Source: Strix aluco (lineage: Eukaryota > Chordata > Aves > Strigiformes > Strigidae). Taken from it: a stretch of 64,000 nucleotides of DNA. A model generated the notes under the pieces. It was not told the DNA's origin. It did not search any database and saw only the letters and a list, made by a program, of their open reading frames with translations. The stretch is taken from contig NC_133932.1 of the NCBI RefSeq assembly GCF_031877795.1, positions 78,357,937 through 78,421,936 on the forward strand, read 5' to 3'. A program made the translations under genes and the position numbers. Below, piece by piece: positions 37,801 through 52,800 of this stretch. Positions within the stretch are counted from its first letter, which is position 1; each line of letters begins with the position of its first letter.

Positions 37801-40800
37801 AACAGAAGAGTCCTAGAACTCAGGAATACTCTCCACTGGTTTCCATCCTCTCTCTTATAATGTACTGGGAATGGGAGAATGCTAGAGAGCACACTTGCTG
37901 CTGCCAAGAAAATCTTTATTTTATAGCACAAAAGCAGCTTCCTGGACAAACATCCTATCCAACCATGCATTTTTTTCCCTAGTGAGCATCATGGTTATTA
38001 TATAGAAAAATGAAAAGTAACTGATATTAAGACTTCAGTATCCTCAGATGCCCTTCATTAAGTCATTTAGAATTAACTTGAGGTTTATAATCATGGAAGC
38101 AATTTGTTAAATATAGACTAGAAAATTTAATCTATAAGTAAATGACTACAGGACACACAAAAGGCATTTGATACCAAAGGGGAAGGTAGCTGTAAAATAT
38201 AACGGAGGTGAGAAAAGTAATAACAATGAAGCTCATTCTGTCAATGAGAATGGAATCGATGGTATTTTTGTATTCTCTATTTTTTCTATTTTCAGATTCA
38301 TTCTCTGAATAGGATTGAACAGCCATTTTTTACTGTGATTCTCTATTTCAGCTGACAGAGTTTTTGCAGAGAGCTTCCCCAGGTCCCTGAAAAAGCCAGC
38401 TAGCACAAAGAGGAGTGAAGAGGCAGCAAGACTGCTGCTACTTAAATTAACTGAAACAATATTTTGGCTGTACAGGCTTCTGAATTCCCTCAGTAAACCT
38501 TAAAAAGAGCCATCTGGTCAGAACATTACATCTCTGGTTAGATCCTGCTTTGGAAATTGAAACAAGGCTCATGAGTGCTTGTTAATGCTTTTTAAAGAGG
38601 TATTTGGAAGCTGGGTAGTTGCCTCGGTGTGTAGCTTGGTGCAGAGCAGGCTTTTGCATGATAGTGGGCAGGTGTCTGCAGTGATGGGTGTCTCCCCACT
38701 CCATTCCCACAAAAAAGCATTGCCTACATTGGGAGCGTGCTGGCATGGCATGGCTCTTCCAAAAGCAAGGGCACTCACCCTGTCTCACCAAGACCCCGCA
38801 CACACCTTGTTGAGCTGACAAGGACAGCGGGGTCATGCCTTGCTGAGGAGGAACCCCGAGGGGTGCCATGCCATGCCCTCTGCAGGGCCCGCGTCTCCCA
38901 GGACAGCAGCTGCCTCCTCCAGGAACACCTCCGGGTGGAAAGGCTATGGAGGGGCACAGCATCCGTCCTTCTGCTCCTGGCTCGTGGAGAAACTTCTCCC
39001 TGTGGGAAATGTCAAAGCGCCATCCGAGTCCCTCTCCCCCCACGTTTTGGACACAGGTCTTTAACGAGTGGAGGAAACAGATTAAGAGCCACCGAATGCC
39101 TGCTGGGGAGTGGCGGGGGGAGCGGAGTTGGCAAGAAAATGTTTTGTATGAGTTTCTGCCCTGCTTAGGAGCTTTTGCAGCCCTGCGTAGTAAAAGCTGT
39201 CTCCTTCTCTCCCCACCTGGCATAACTCCCTCAGGACTGATTGCGCCAGTGTAGGAACCAGTATAGCACAAGCAATTAGCTAATACAGCCCCTTCTGCTC
39301 TATTGTAAAGGTTTGAAATTTGTCCCCAGATGGATCTTTCTAAGAGAAAAGCCTTCAACTGTGACACAAACCACATTTCTAAAATCTTTTTCAAATAAAA
39401 AATTGTATAGAGAAACTTTAAGTACTAATATGAGCTCTCTCAATGTCTATTCATCAATTTTCACATTAAAATTTCACTTGGCCACTTTTTGAAAAGATAA
39501 ACACCATAACAGTGGCCCATGCTTAAATCCCACCAGTGCTCCCATCTTTGCATAGAGATGCACCTGAGCCTATACTTCTTAAGGCTGAAGCTCATAAAAG
39601 ATGGCAATTTATCACAAATCCCTGAATCCCCCACTCTGCAGCATGAGGAATATACACTGCCTAATGAACATAAACAGCAGCAAATGCCCTGTGTCCTCGG
39701 AGTGAGGGCTGACAGCGCTGCAGCCCAGTGTGCACAGAGGTAGCCCATGCCACCAGCATTTCCCGGGGATGGGATCCAGCTTAGCTGGTGACACCTCAAA
39801 GCTCTGCGTGCAGTCTGTTGCTCCAGCACTCCCAGCTCCATGTAAAGCTCGGAGATATAATGCCCTGTAAAGTGCAATAAAATCCCTGTGGGTTGATGGG
39901 GTCCCACACCACCCCATGCCAGAGGGATGCTCCAGCGTATCCCTCCCAGGAGGCAGCCCAGAGGAGCCTGCCACCCCCAGGGCATGGTCCTGCTCTCCCA
40001 GCACCCATGAACTCGATTGGGACAGGATGGATCCCTCATGGCTGGGGCTGTGCATGAAGAGCCCTCCCGGGGGCCGTGGCATTGCTGGAAGAGGGAGGGC
40101 AATGGGGAGAGACCTCCCCGGGCGGCGGTGGGAGCTGGATCCGGCCCAAGCACGAAGGCGCATCGTCTCTAAGATACAGTGGCTTGGGGTAGCTTTTCCT
40201 AAACAAAGAGCATTATAAGGGAGCCACTGCTGGAAATTTCCATTCCTTTGTTGAGTAGATGCTGTGTAAATAAATGCATTCCTAAGATTTTTCATAATCC
40301 TGGAAAGGTCCATAAAAGAAACTGTATAGTTTGTCAGATCGCTGGAGTTCATATATATTATTTCTCAGCTGCTGGGAACATGATATACAATGGCATAGAA
40401 TATAATGCAAGAAACATATGCTAAAGGTCTTCTTAGAAGTGCTCTGTGCATTTGTATGTGGCATGTACAGATATTTCTTCTATTTTACCCCATGGGATCT
40501 AAAATATTCAATCTGTAATACAGCTTGGTTTTGTGAGTTACTTACCTTAACTCTAAATAATCCTTACCTGACAGGTGACTTCGGTGGCAGCATTTAGCTA
40601 TTCCCTGGTTTAATGTGCAGGTGCTTTGAAAGCATTTATAAATTAGTACATGAGATAACTGTGTAAGCAACCTCTTAATTTACTCTTCTGCTTTTCTTTC
40701 TGTATGAATTTTATTCAAAAACCAGATGATTCAGGAAGATCACGATAATGATATTGTGCATGATGTATTTACAGGTTGAATGGCTCAAAAATGCATTTGC

Positions 40801-43800
40801 AGTGTCTTACTTTCTTGTCACATATAAACACTAACTACATATAGAAGAGATTATATTCCTGTATCCAGTGTACTGGTAATGTAAATGCAGGAGTTACATA
40901 GTAAAGATTATTGTATCTTCATTGATAGAAGTTGTATCTTTCTCTCCAAATAAGCTAGTAACTTCTCCCCCTAACTCAACACCTTGGACTCAGTTTAATC
41001 TGGATCTATAAAATCACTTCCCTGTTTAATTCAGTACAAATACTTCATAAATTTAGAACAGAAACTGTCCTTTAGACTACCAGAACAATGTTTATTACCC
41101 TTTAAAAAATTTTTTTAAACACACTCTGACATTTATTTATATTTAGACTTTCCCAAGAGCTACACCTGCTTTCTTTAGGATGAATTTTTTAATTTTGAAA
41201 ATTATATACCCTAGTAATGCAATTCTACTGGAAAAATATTGAAATGATACATAAATAATATTTTTCTTTTTAAGAATTTTTCATTTTTAGATCTCAAGGT
41301 TCTAGACAAGAGAGCACTTAATAAATAGTTGTATAAAATACAAAATGTACTTTTTCAACATGTCTTCTAATTGTCCAAAATACAATATTACCATTTATTT
41401 CTTAGATATGCTATTTTTCAGTCAGATTAGAAATGTAAAAAAAAAACCAACCCCACAACCAAAACAACCTAGAAGCCAAACAAAACAACCCCTCAAACAG
41501 GACTATCTCCGTAAGGTAAGCCCAAATACTTTTGGCTAACTGGTTAGCTCTCTAATTTCTTTCTGTTTGGACACTGCCACAGCATCTCCAATTCCGCAGT
41601 GCTCATCCGAGATCCTAATTTTTCCTGACCTCAGTACTCGCATTTGGGGGCTACCATGTCAAAGCATTTCAGCCTCCAGGATGAAGTAGCCTGGTTCAGC
41701 CTTCTCTCAAAGAAAGATTATTACGGCAATTGTAGCTCTCAAATTGGAATAGATTATAGAAGCTTATTACTGTATTTTAATATAAAATATTGTTGACTAA
41801 GGGCATCAAACTTTAAACCCAGTTAATAACAAACTATGATCCCAGAGACTGCAGACCAGTAACTTATCTACCACACAAACAGCCGCACAAATCCCTCACA
41901 TTTATTTTTTCCAGGCTTTCAACTTTGATTAATAACATGGCAAAACCATGCAAGTCTCAACCATATTAACCACAGCTATATTTTTAGTCTTACTGACATG
42001 AACACTTTAATATAATAAAAGGAAAAGGAAAACAGAAGAGGTGTTTCATTAGGACATGAGGATTACTAAAACCACTGTGTGGAGTATTTGTCAGGAGGTG
42101 GTAGGGGAAGAGTTATTACTTACATTTTAGCATGTTGCTAGGATGCGGAGCAAGAGGATCCCTCAGTGAGATATGTTTGCTTTGGAAAAAGATTAAGTAA
42201 TCAGACCATCCAAGCTCTTCTTACTGACACATTTATAATACCAAACTGCAAACTTGGTTAAGAAGTTTGCAGCACTACATGGAAAACTATTTTTCCAATT
42301 TTCTTATGAAGCCTGGCAATACAGCAGTGATACAAGATCCAGAAGTTCACATCTTAACCTGTCAGTCCTTTTTTATTGATAAACGGCTACATGCAAAAAT
42401 ATATGAAGCATGCAACCTGGTTGGTTAAAAAACTTCCCCAAACCCTCAGCAAATCTGTTCTTGCAGCTGATTATAGAAGCTTACAACCTATTTAAAAAGG
42501 ACTTATTAAAAAAAAAAAAATTCCCCAAAACCCAAACAAAAAACCCCCACAGTGACTGATATAATCAAGAAACCGGCATTATGTTAGTAAAATAACAGCT
42601 TCAAAACAAATCCAAAGACCAGTGCTTGCCTAATACAGAATTCTTAAATATTAAACATGTTTGGCCTCATTATTGTGTAATAGTAGGACTATAGTTAAAT
42701 TTAGTCCAGTCTCCTCATCGATTGTTCATATGACAGGGGTGTTCCTTAGATTTCTGACACTAAATTCAGCTGAATGAATAGTAACATCATAAACATAAAC
42801 AATATTTGGCTGAGTATGTCGTTTGACTTTTTTCTTTCTGCATGTACCTGCCTACACATTTGCACCAGCAGTATGTTTATGTCTTTTGTAAGAGAGCCAA
42901 GCTTTGTAAATCAGAATAATGGGCAAAACCAGTCATACATTTTCTATTTCTAAATTGTTTGCATGAAGACAGCTACATTTCAAAACCGAGGGAACAGAAG
43001 AAAGAGATACAGGCATACAGCATCCTAATAGTGACCCTGAAATAACTGCTCAGGACAGCACCCAAATATCGTAGTCACGGACATACTGAAAACACCCAGG
43101 TACCACAGAGCGGATGCGACAGCCTAGCAAAGAGAAGAGCAAACATCCTGTCACACTTTTGCCCTGAGATGAAAGCATCATTTCTGCTTTGACCTTTTTA
43201 GCATTTCTAATGCACAACATCTGCAGTATGAGAAAGACAGGAGAACGGGGAAGGCACATACACCAGTCTATTTCTACCCACCAGAAAGCAAAGAAATGTA
43301 CAGAAAACCTTTATACGGCACCAGAGAAAGTGAGACCCTATGCACAGTCTTATATATGAACTTCAAAACCGACGAGATTTGTGTCCCACTTGAATGCCAC
43401 ACAAGCACACGCAAACCATTCCCGCTCATCTGCACTCCCCATTCTGACATCGGGACTTTGCGTTTTAACTAGCCTGGGCTTGGCTGCAACTAAGATAAAC
43501 ATATTTAGCTGCAAGTTTTTTTTCTTTCAAAAAGAGGCAAACTGGATTATAGCAAATAACCTTTAAGATAATTAACTGACAATGCCGCAACTAGCATAAA
43601 ATCTTCCTTCAGGCGACCCCTAATTTAAGTATTACTGGCACAAAGTGGAGACAGATTGTGCATCACCACCGCAATATTTACATAGCAGAAACCCACAGAG
43701 CAGGAAACGTGAGACTCAATGATGCACTAAATTAGGAACAATCATATTCTAGTGTTAATTTGCTTTCTCCTCTATCCAAATTTCAGGTCCAGCAATTGGT

Positions 43801-46800
43801 ACAAATGCACATAAAACATTCCCATTTTTAATGATTAAGAACCACAATCTGCAAGCAGTTCTGCTCAAAAGTAAATTCACTCACTACTAGGGATATTTGC
43901 AGCACCAAACCCCCAAAAGTGAAACAGGTTTACCAACACAGAGATTTTTTAGAAAACCAATACTTCCTAATCCGTTTATTTTTTTCCATAAATGATGTCT
44001 GTACAAGCAGTCTGAGGTGTCTGCCAGGCTACCTGCCTTTTGATTGCAAATATCTTCCTATGACAGTAACACTGTGATTCTGCGGCATAATGGAGAAGCG
44101 GTTTTAATTCACCAATGCTGTAGATACATGCAGGTACTCAAAAGGCTGTGTAATCAAAGAATTAAAGTTAAAAAGGGGGGAAAGAAAAAGATAGCTTGTC
44201 TATTTGTAAATGTATTGGGAAGTGACATATTTATATTAAATATACACTCCATAGTCTATCCAGACACAGATTTCAAGAGCACTACTCTCAGTTACAGCAC
44301 ACTTCATCAGAAAAATGCAAAGAGCCATCACCAGTCTTTCTACATCTTAAATATTATTCAGATTTGGTTTCCACTATGGCATATTAACAAAATATTTACC
44401 TTGCCTAATCGCTGATGTTCTTCAAAAGCAGAAATCAGTTCTTGTGCCCACTTTATTTTTTCAGGGCTCGGAGAGAACTGTTCCTGGACAACAGCAATTT
44501 GGTTGGGGTGAATCACCTGCTTACCTACAAAGAAGATTAATAACACCAGAATCATGCATCGACAAACAGATGTTCAAGCAAAATGTTCCAACCACTTGAG
44601 GCTCTCATATGCCTTGCAGACTTTCTTGCTCTTTAACTAATTATTTTACTTGGTTTCTTTTATTTTTTAAAGTGGACAACAGGCAGATAGCCTTTTGCCA
44701 GATTTTTTTAAGAATAAAAATATCTTGAGCTATGCTTGCATTCAATATAATTTGCAAGAATCCACGACTCTTTCTCCTCCCTCCCCATTTCAATCCATAC
44801 ATCTTCTCTCAGTCATTCCAGGTGCAATTGTTTGTCCGGGGCAGTCAATAACACTTAAGTATAATGCATCTCTGAATTTAACTATATAAATAACAGCTCC
44901 AGCCACTCTTAAAAAAGTTGTGTTAAAATGCATTCAGAAAATGAGATCTGAAGAAGATGGCAAGAAATTCGTAGGACTGAAAAGCTACCAGTCACCTAAG
45001 ATTCATGCCCTAAATTCTCAGTATTGGCTTAGCATCATAAAAACCTCAGTGTTTAAATCGTTGTTGTAATAGTTAGCAGTTGCAGGTAGGCTGCAATATT
45101 TATTTAGTCACCGGTATAATAAACAACTACCAGAGATGCCCTGAAGTTTTATGAAGCACTATTTTTTTATCCTTTCTTGTATAAATATATGTTAAAAAAA
45201 TAAAAATAGATGTTGCCTTTTTTTTACTAGAGATTTTCAAATGTGAATAGACAGCCACATAATCCGTTTTAATCTGTTATTGTATTTAGCTACCTTAAAA
45301 CAAATACATATGTAATTTATTTGACAGTTTTAAAAGTATAACATTTGACATTATTAGTTCATTTCTAAGGAAATTTCACAGACCAGTGTGATTTCTGCAC
45401 TTTGGTTTCATAGTGTTTTAATAAAGAGAGGCTACCATAATTCCCAGCTTCCCGCGGAATAAATGATTCTCCTCTGTGCCAGATAACAAAACTAGTTAGG
45501 GGGATGAGCCTGATCCTGCAAACCTGCCACGAAGTGAGCAGCCTCCTCCACACAGAGGGTCCCACACCCGTGCCATCCCACCACATGCTGCAGCCTCTCG
45601 CGGGAGCGATATTTTTGCACGCAAGGAAAAGTTTGAAGCGTCGGGATTTAAGGGGGTTTCCTGCTCACAACGGGGTCTGCTCCCATGTTCTTACTGACAT
45701 TAAGTCAGCTGTACATTAGAAATCAGCCCATCTCTTGGTCTAAGAAGTCTCATGCATGACTGCAGAGATACACCTATTTTAAATGAAATTACTGCTGCAA
45801 AAAAACCCTGGGATTACTTTTATCAGACTGCAATGGGTCTGAGTGATAACCTGGAGTACAAACAAAATCTAGGGTTGCAGCAGCAACGAGCAAAGAATTA
45901 GTAATTTTTTATTGTTGCTACATTTCTCTCCTAAAAAGCCATAAGTAGGTCAATTTTATTTTCTTTCCTATTAAACAACTTTTAGTTTATGATCTTATGG
46001 GCATCCAAATATTCAGTTTGAAATTTCAATGTCATAACTACTTAAAAAAGAAGCTTACAAATATGTAAAAGCTTAAAATTCAGTAAGAACTACATTTTTG
46101 TAAAGAAATTACATGGAAACAAATTTTCTTAACTAATGTGTTTTACGTTATGTCTAATCAAAGTTTTTTTAGTCAATTTAATCAAATGTCACCATTAATA
46201 AGATTATGATGTTCCTTATTTGTAATACAACAAATTCTCTCTAGCTAAACTACTGATTTTAAAATTGAAGGGTGTACAAATAATTCCTGCAAAATCCTAA
46301 GGAGCTTAACTTTCTGGGAAAAATGTAGAATATATTTTAAATTATATTTAAAGTCAGTCTATAATTATAACAAAAATAACAATATGAAAATATGATTCTT
46401 TAAAGTGTAAAATATTTCTGAAAAAGATTTGCTTTTGATAAAGTTATCTGTAGCAGTAAGCTATACTTTTTATCATTAAAATACATCTGAACAATTTACA
46501 GAGAATATAAAATAGCACTCAGTTTATTTTTGTCACAGATTATGTATCCAAATAACTGTATAACAGACGTAATGCCATGCAGGAATGAAGCAAATATTTT
46601 AAACAGAATTGTTGTTATTGACAAGTTACTGAGAGAGTACAAAATTGGAAGACATTAAAATTTATGACCATGAAATCCTTTTTACAGTACCACTTGATAT
46701 ATCGTGCTTTAAATCAATACCTGTCAAGTCTTTTAGGTAACTGTATGATGGTGTCATTTTAGTCTTTTACAAAAGACTGCAAAAAGAGAGGAAACCTAGT

Positions 46801-49800
46801 GTTTCGTATTTATATCTGGCTTCTCAGCATGTAGCACAGGACTTTCTATAATGACTAAATCAGCTGTTAAAGCCTATGGCAAGATTTACTTAATTTTTTA
46901 CATAAACATTCCTAAAAATGATGTCCATTTATATATGCAACACAATGACTTTAAGTCCACGGGTTCTGGTACTGTAAAACATCTTGCTGGGTGTGTATGC
47001 GTGTGTGTGTGTATATACCCCCAACATATACGGATATATAATATATATAAAAATATACATATAAAAGATCTATTAATTTGGCTAAATTACATTTGAAATA
47101 TTTGATTTTATGTAAACACACTCACTGAAGAAAAACAGGCTGCTTCTAAGATAACTGGAAAACTTGGCTACAATAAGCAATGAGGGCCATAACAGTAACT
47201 AAAAAGCTGGTAAATTCTTCATTATATTGTTTTGCTTGTTTAATCTTGAGTGAACATATTACATTAAGGCCAATTCCACTGGTCTGAATCTGAATATGGG
47301 AAATTCTGAGGACATACGACTTTGCTGAATATTTTGGATTTGCATTAGTTTTTGAGGGTGGTGAATTTGGCCCTATGCATGCAAATAAGTGTGTGTTCTC
47401 CAGATAAGAGAGCAATTTGGAAGCCTCAGCTTAATTTAGTCCTGTTGATATCAATGTTTTTGATTCTTTGTGAAAAAGTAGCAGGAAGGTATCTTAAATA
47501 TTTAAAAATAACAAGAATTGTGTGTTTTGAACTTGTTATTAAGGCAACATTTCTGTATTTTACTCTCATGTTACCAGGGGACTGTCAGTGGCAAATACGA
47601 TCTGCAGACTTCTGCTTTATACAAGGTCGTGGCTTAAGCTAAAACCCATTTGTAATTTTCTGTGATGAATATTAAATTGGAAATGTTAAAATGTTTCATT
47701 TATATAGTTTTGGAATGAAATGTTTTTGCTTTCAGTTTTGAAATAACATTTTATTTTAATCAGAATAAGCAAGAAAGATTATAAAAATATTAGATAAACT
47801 GAAAGCAAAAGAAACAGAAGAACAAGTGAAACATTTCGGATCAACCTCAAATATGTTTTTTCTTTTTTACCAAAAATATGAAAAATGGTGTTTCGTTTTG
47901 ACCTAAACAGACTTTAAAAATTTTTTCTTTTGGCCACCAAATCAGAAAAGTCAGTATTTACCTGTCTCTAATTATGGTTGGACTGGTTGTCAGGCTGTTT
48001 GCTGGATTTTGGAAATGTGTTGGCGATAGTTGTGGAAAGGCAGGAGGCAAAGAGCAGGAGCTGTGAGTTCACCTTAATGAAGTCTGTACCTTTCGCAGAT
48101 CTTTACTCCTTGTATGGAAAGGCAGGACACCTCTATGGTCGAGTTAGGAATTCACTTTACGCCCTAAATTGCCACATGTGGCCTTTTCATTTGTCTCCTG
48201 TCTGGACCCTATCCTGATGTCAGACAACTTCCGTAAATTCAGTGGAGCCCAAACCACCATCAACATTGTTTATGCTGAGCATTTCTAAATATCCTAAATT
48301 GGCAGCCTGAGTTAAGTATTTAAATACACGTTTAGTGTTCAAAAAGAGTGCTCTCAAAGGTGCTAGGCACCTGCAACTCCATCTTCTGTCAACAGGAGGT
48401 TCAGATGCTTAAGTTTTTTTCGAAAATCAAGCCTTTCCTTAAGCTTAGGAAATATCGGTTGAGATTAGGTAGCCATCAGCAGGTGCTACCATTCTGAAGC
48501 TCTATTATTTTCCCAACTTCAGTTGCAGACGAATGAAGGGTGGAAGCCCACATAATGTAGCTGTGAGGAGCTAACAGTTTTGCCTCTGAAAGAAGATCTG
48601 GTTTTGCAAATGTTGAAGCTCAACAGACAGTAAGGCAGAGTTTGTGCTCTCGATTAGCATCGATTGCTATTCTTTCACTGGCATGTTGAGATCACTTAAA
48701 AGAACACTTGTTTTTTTACTTGGTGCTTTAAGATATCATATACCACTAACTGTAAAAATATAATTTGCTAGATGGTATCATCAGGACCTATGCCTTTAGT
48801 AACAAAACCCTGCTATCTCTGTACGTGTATCCTGAATGATGTTCAGAGAACTAATGTAAAATGTTTGTCCTATATGCTAGAATTCTCTAATGTATGTGTC
48901 AAATGGCCGATTTCTATTGCAAAACCCCAATCTTTGGTGGCTGCACTGTCCCACCAGGGTGTCCGAGTGATCTGGTACACCAATCACAGGGTAACAGGCT
49001 GCATTACAGTACTCTGGGGCAAGGAGCCTGCTGCTCTTGCTGTCTGCCAATACCCGTAGGTGTCACCAGCACTTACTGGGAGGGGAGCCAGGAGATGAAA
49101 AACAAATCAAAGAAAATAATAAGAAATTAACTTTCCCCTAACAATTAGCATAAGAGATTTGCTTCTCAACTCCTTCACCTAAAAAGCATTTTTTAACAAC
49201 TGCCATTTACAAAAAATAGGAGAAAGGGAACCACGTATTTTAAGAAGCAATCGGAGAGTGGTCATCGCAGAGTACAGTATCGCCTTTCCCATGCTCTGTG
49301 ATGGGCGGAATCACTGCACATCCTCTACCCCAACTTCTCTTCAAAAACAGTCACACGCTTCATGGGATGTGGTTTTAAAAAGCAGCCTGTGACTTCTCAG
49401 GCAAAATTTCCAGCCCCAATTTTAAAGGTGCTAATAAACAGAAGAGCTCGGTATTATTGACTTTTTCAATAAATTACCTGAAATAAAAACCAAGTTATTT
49501 GTCTAAGTGACAGTGAATGTGCAATATATTTAAATTGAAGAAGCTATGCCTTATTTTGGGACATCGTCAGAAAGCCATACCGGTGAAACCCATTGAGGCA
49601 CCTTCTCTTGATTGCCTGCGGAGCCCATCTTCATCTCGGAAATCAATGTAAACAAGGTCTATTGCTTGAAGACCAAATGCCTTTGCTGTGACTATTATTT
49701 TTTGCCTGGCATATAGAATATCATGAGTTTCCTTACTGCTTGTTGCACCTACGAAAACAATGAAAACAAAGAAAAGTTGACAAGACTGTTTTAAACCTTT

Positions 49801-52800
49801 CTATTTTAAATATTTCCTGTGTTAAAAAAAGGAAAGTTTGAGATTTCATTTAACCAATTTAGAAAAGAAAAGAGGGGTGCAAGGCTATATTGTCAAAATT
49901 ATACTCTTCTGAGAAAAAAAAAAGCTGCTTTAGCAAAAGAAAAAAGGTATTATCTTTAAACACTAGCTTAGAAAATTCAGATTCTGATTTAGTCCAAATT
50001 AGAAGTAGTAAGCCTGAAGTCAGTGGAAGCTTTGGCTGGTAAGGACTGCTGACTTGGAACTAACATGAAGTAATTATTTGATTATATTATTTACTGTATG
50101 TACAGTGAGAAGCATTACAGCAAGAGAAGCTTTACACAAATTGATATACTGGGTACAACTAAATGGTTAAAAAATTCACACTGAGAATAGAATTCCACTT
50201 TCCCTGGTTCTGATTCTTGTTACAACTGATGTCCTAAGCTGAATATTTAAGCTTTAGTATTTGGATGAAAAAATGATGGTGGATGACTTCTGAGAAGAAG
50301 CAAAAGCATTCACGAGACTGTATGTGTTCACAGGGCAACAGCTAAGTGCTCACGTGAAGGCTGGTGTGAAAAAAAAATAAAAATAAAATTTTCCCTTTCC
50401 TTAGGGTCACTATTTAGACACAGATTTCCAGTTTCTAAGGAATATTTTAGTAAAGCAATGCTAATTTTTACATTAATGTCCTTATTTTTAATTTAAATGT
50501 TGACAGCTCTGCACCTTTATCTTCAAACTGAATCAGATTAATAAGAAGCTAAGCAGCCTCTCATAAAAGAAATTGTGAAATACTCTTTATTTTTGAGGAA
50601 GGCTAATAGTGCTTTCACATGAATACATGGCTGTATTGACACGGGACATTTAATATAAATTTATGAAAGCAAAATGTAGCAAGAGAGTATTTGTGCATGG
50701 TGTCAAAAGACTGATAATTGTAAAACAGTAATGAAGCAGACACTAGAATTTTAGGACTTTAAATGTAGTTCTTAAAAGCATGTTTCTTATAGATATCATA
50801 TTTTTAAATAATTTCAGTGACTCAACAGGTTTTGTTTTGTTTTGTTTTTTTTTTCATTAATTTTTGGTATTGCATGCCAAGAAGCACAAGAAAGTGTCAG
50901 TGCCCTGTAACACTCAGGGACCATGTTTTAATTTGCCAGTGAGACATTCTGCATTGAAAAAAATTAAGGAGTAAAGTGAAAATGTAAATTGCAGCATCAA
51001 GTGTTGTCATTACTTTAATTATTGCTGTTGGAAAAGCAATGGCCAAAAATCACATCGGGCTTCTCCAATGCAAATGCCATACGTTAACATTTATAGTAAA
51101 CACACAGGTAACAACCTATGCTGGCACGGAAATCCTCTCCTCCAAAGACAACTGCGTCCAAATGAAAGCCAGCCTGGGATCCTGTTCTCAGTGCTTCTTC
51201 ACAGACAGCCTTCAAATGAGAACAGAGTATTAATTTCTACAGAAATACAGGATGCAGAAAGACTACAGAGGATATTACAAGCAACTCAGTGTTCCCCAAA
51301 TCCTTCAGCTAAAATTGCTCCTATTAAGCGAAGCCATTGTAGGTGCTCGACTATGTACAGTGCTTTAAAATGACTCAGCAAAAGAGAAAACATTATCTTT
51401 CCCTAAGCACCTATATGCCTAGACTGTGTAAATACAGGTCATCGTAGCAGATTCCCTCCCTTCTGCTTGACACACTGCACTGGGTATTACTATGATCACT
51501 ACTTCAGATATTTATGTAACAATATGAAAAAAACCATTTGTCAAATACTGCTTAAAAGCAAACCAAAAGTATTAAATTTGATTAGTTTGACATGTAATAT
51601 ATCTGCATGAGAAACAGAAATCAAGATCAGAATCTCTTGTATTAAAATTATGAACAGTTTAAAAAGGTTGTAGATTCCTTATAGAATGTAAGGATTCCTT
51701 ATAGGATTGCCAATTTAAAGTTTTCTGCTATATATAACTAAAAATTAGCTAAGGAAGATAAAAATGCAACAAGTGATGCAGAAAAGTATTAAAATAAAAG
51801 CAAGAAAAATTTCGCTGCTGTAGCTATTCTGTGAAGAAGTGCATTTCCCAAATATTACTGTTTTACATCAATGTTTGGATAACATTAATATTTTTTAAGG
51901 CTAAGGTATGTGGAGAGAGATAGATGTAATTACCAGCTCTACTAATGGGTGGTGTTCTATGGCAGCTGGTGGGACAAGAAATTATTATTTAACAGAGTGC
52001 TTTAAAAGGCAACTTTCCTGCCAACATCAGACACTGCAATATTAAAAATTCCACTACGAAATACTGCAGGTGAAGAAAAACCTCAGCTGGTTTAAAATAT
52101 GATTTAATTCTGTGTATGCACACTGGACAGGAGCGTGTCTATTTGGTTACTGCTTTATTATGTTTCTAGATATGTTAGCATGTGTGGTAGGATAAATGGC
52201 TGTATCAAACAAGCAGGCTGCCTGTGAGGCCTGCCAGTACTTCTAGAGGTACTTCTGATGTGCGTGTCCTCAGCTGGTCCGAAACTTTTCCCTTAGAGCT
52301 TGGGAGGGGAACACTGAATTCCTGGTGCATGCACGAGATCTTCCGTTTCATTGCCACGCTGCCTTGCCTTTCTGAAAAACCTGGACTTGATAGTAAAGGT
52401 TGGGGAGTAATTTATATTAAAATGCACTTTAAAAATAAGATTTGATCTAAAATTACCCTGAAAAATGAGCACATTCTTCAGATATTTCCTATTTTCAAAG
52501 TTAATTATACTTCTAACGTTAGCATTAAACACCCCATCATACACACAAAAAAATGGTAACATGAAATTTGGTTGTAATGTTATCAGTAGAAACCATTATA
52601 AAGATGCCAGTTTAGCAATAGTGAAATGATGATTAATTATTTTTTCTAATTAAATGTTATACAAAAGTTGAGTTTGATACAGCTACTAAATAGCCAAGTG
52701 TATTGCAACACTGTGAGTATTCCAAATCTTTGAAGAAGTCTGTTTCTACTCCAACTGTGTTAAAAATGGTAAGAGTAATGCAGAGAGGTTTTGTTATTTG

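Larger units (their letters stand above)
28823..44399 (-). other. CLYBL: CLYBL last intron (15.6 kb)
   Basis: The donor GTAAAT is at 44399-44394 and the acceptor TTTTCCAG ends at 28823. I see no other conserved coding exon in it. It holds a CR1 fragment (35931-36000), a T/G-rich tract at 33021-33060, ACA/ATTA microsatellites near 30515-30560 and a GC-richer island with long open frames at 38600-40350. Confidence 0.9.

Noticed and set aside
51039-51373. Plus-strand frames across 51039-51373
   Set aside because: They are the complement of a genuine minus-strand CLYBL exon at 51116-51209.
51673-51704. Repeat of GATTCCTTATAG 20 bases apart
   Set aside because: Only two short copies; not a CRISPR array or meaningful repeat.
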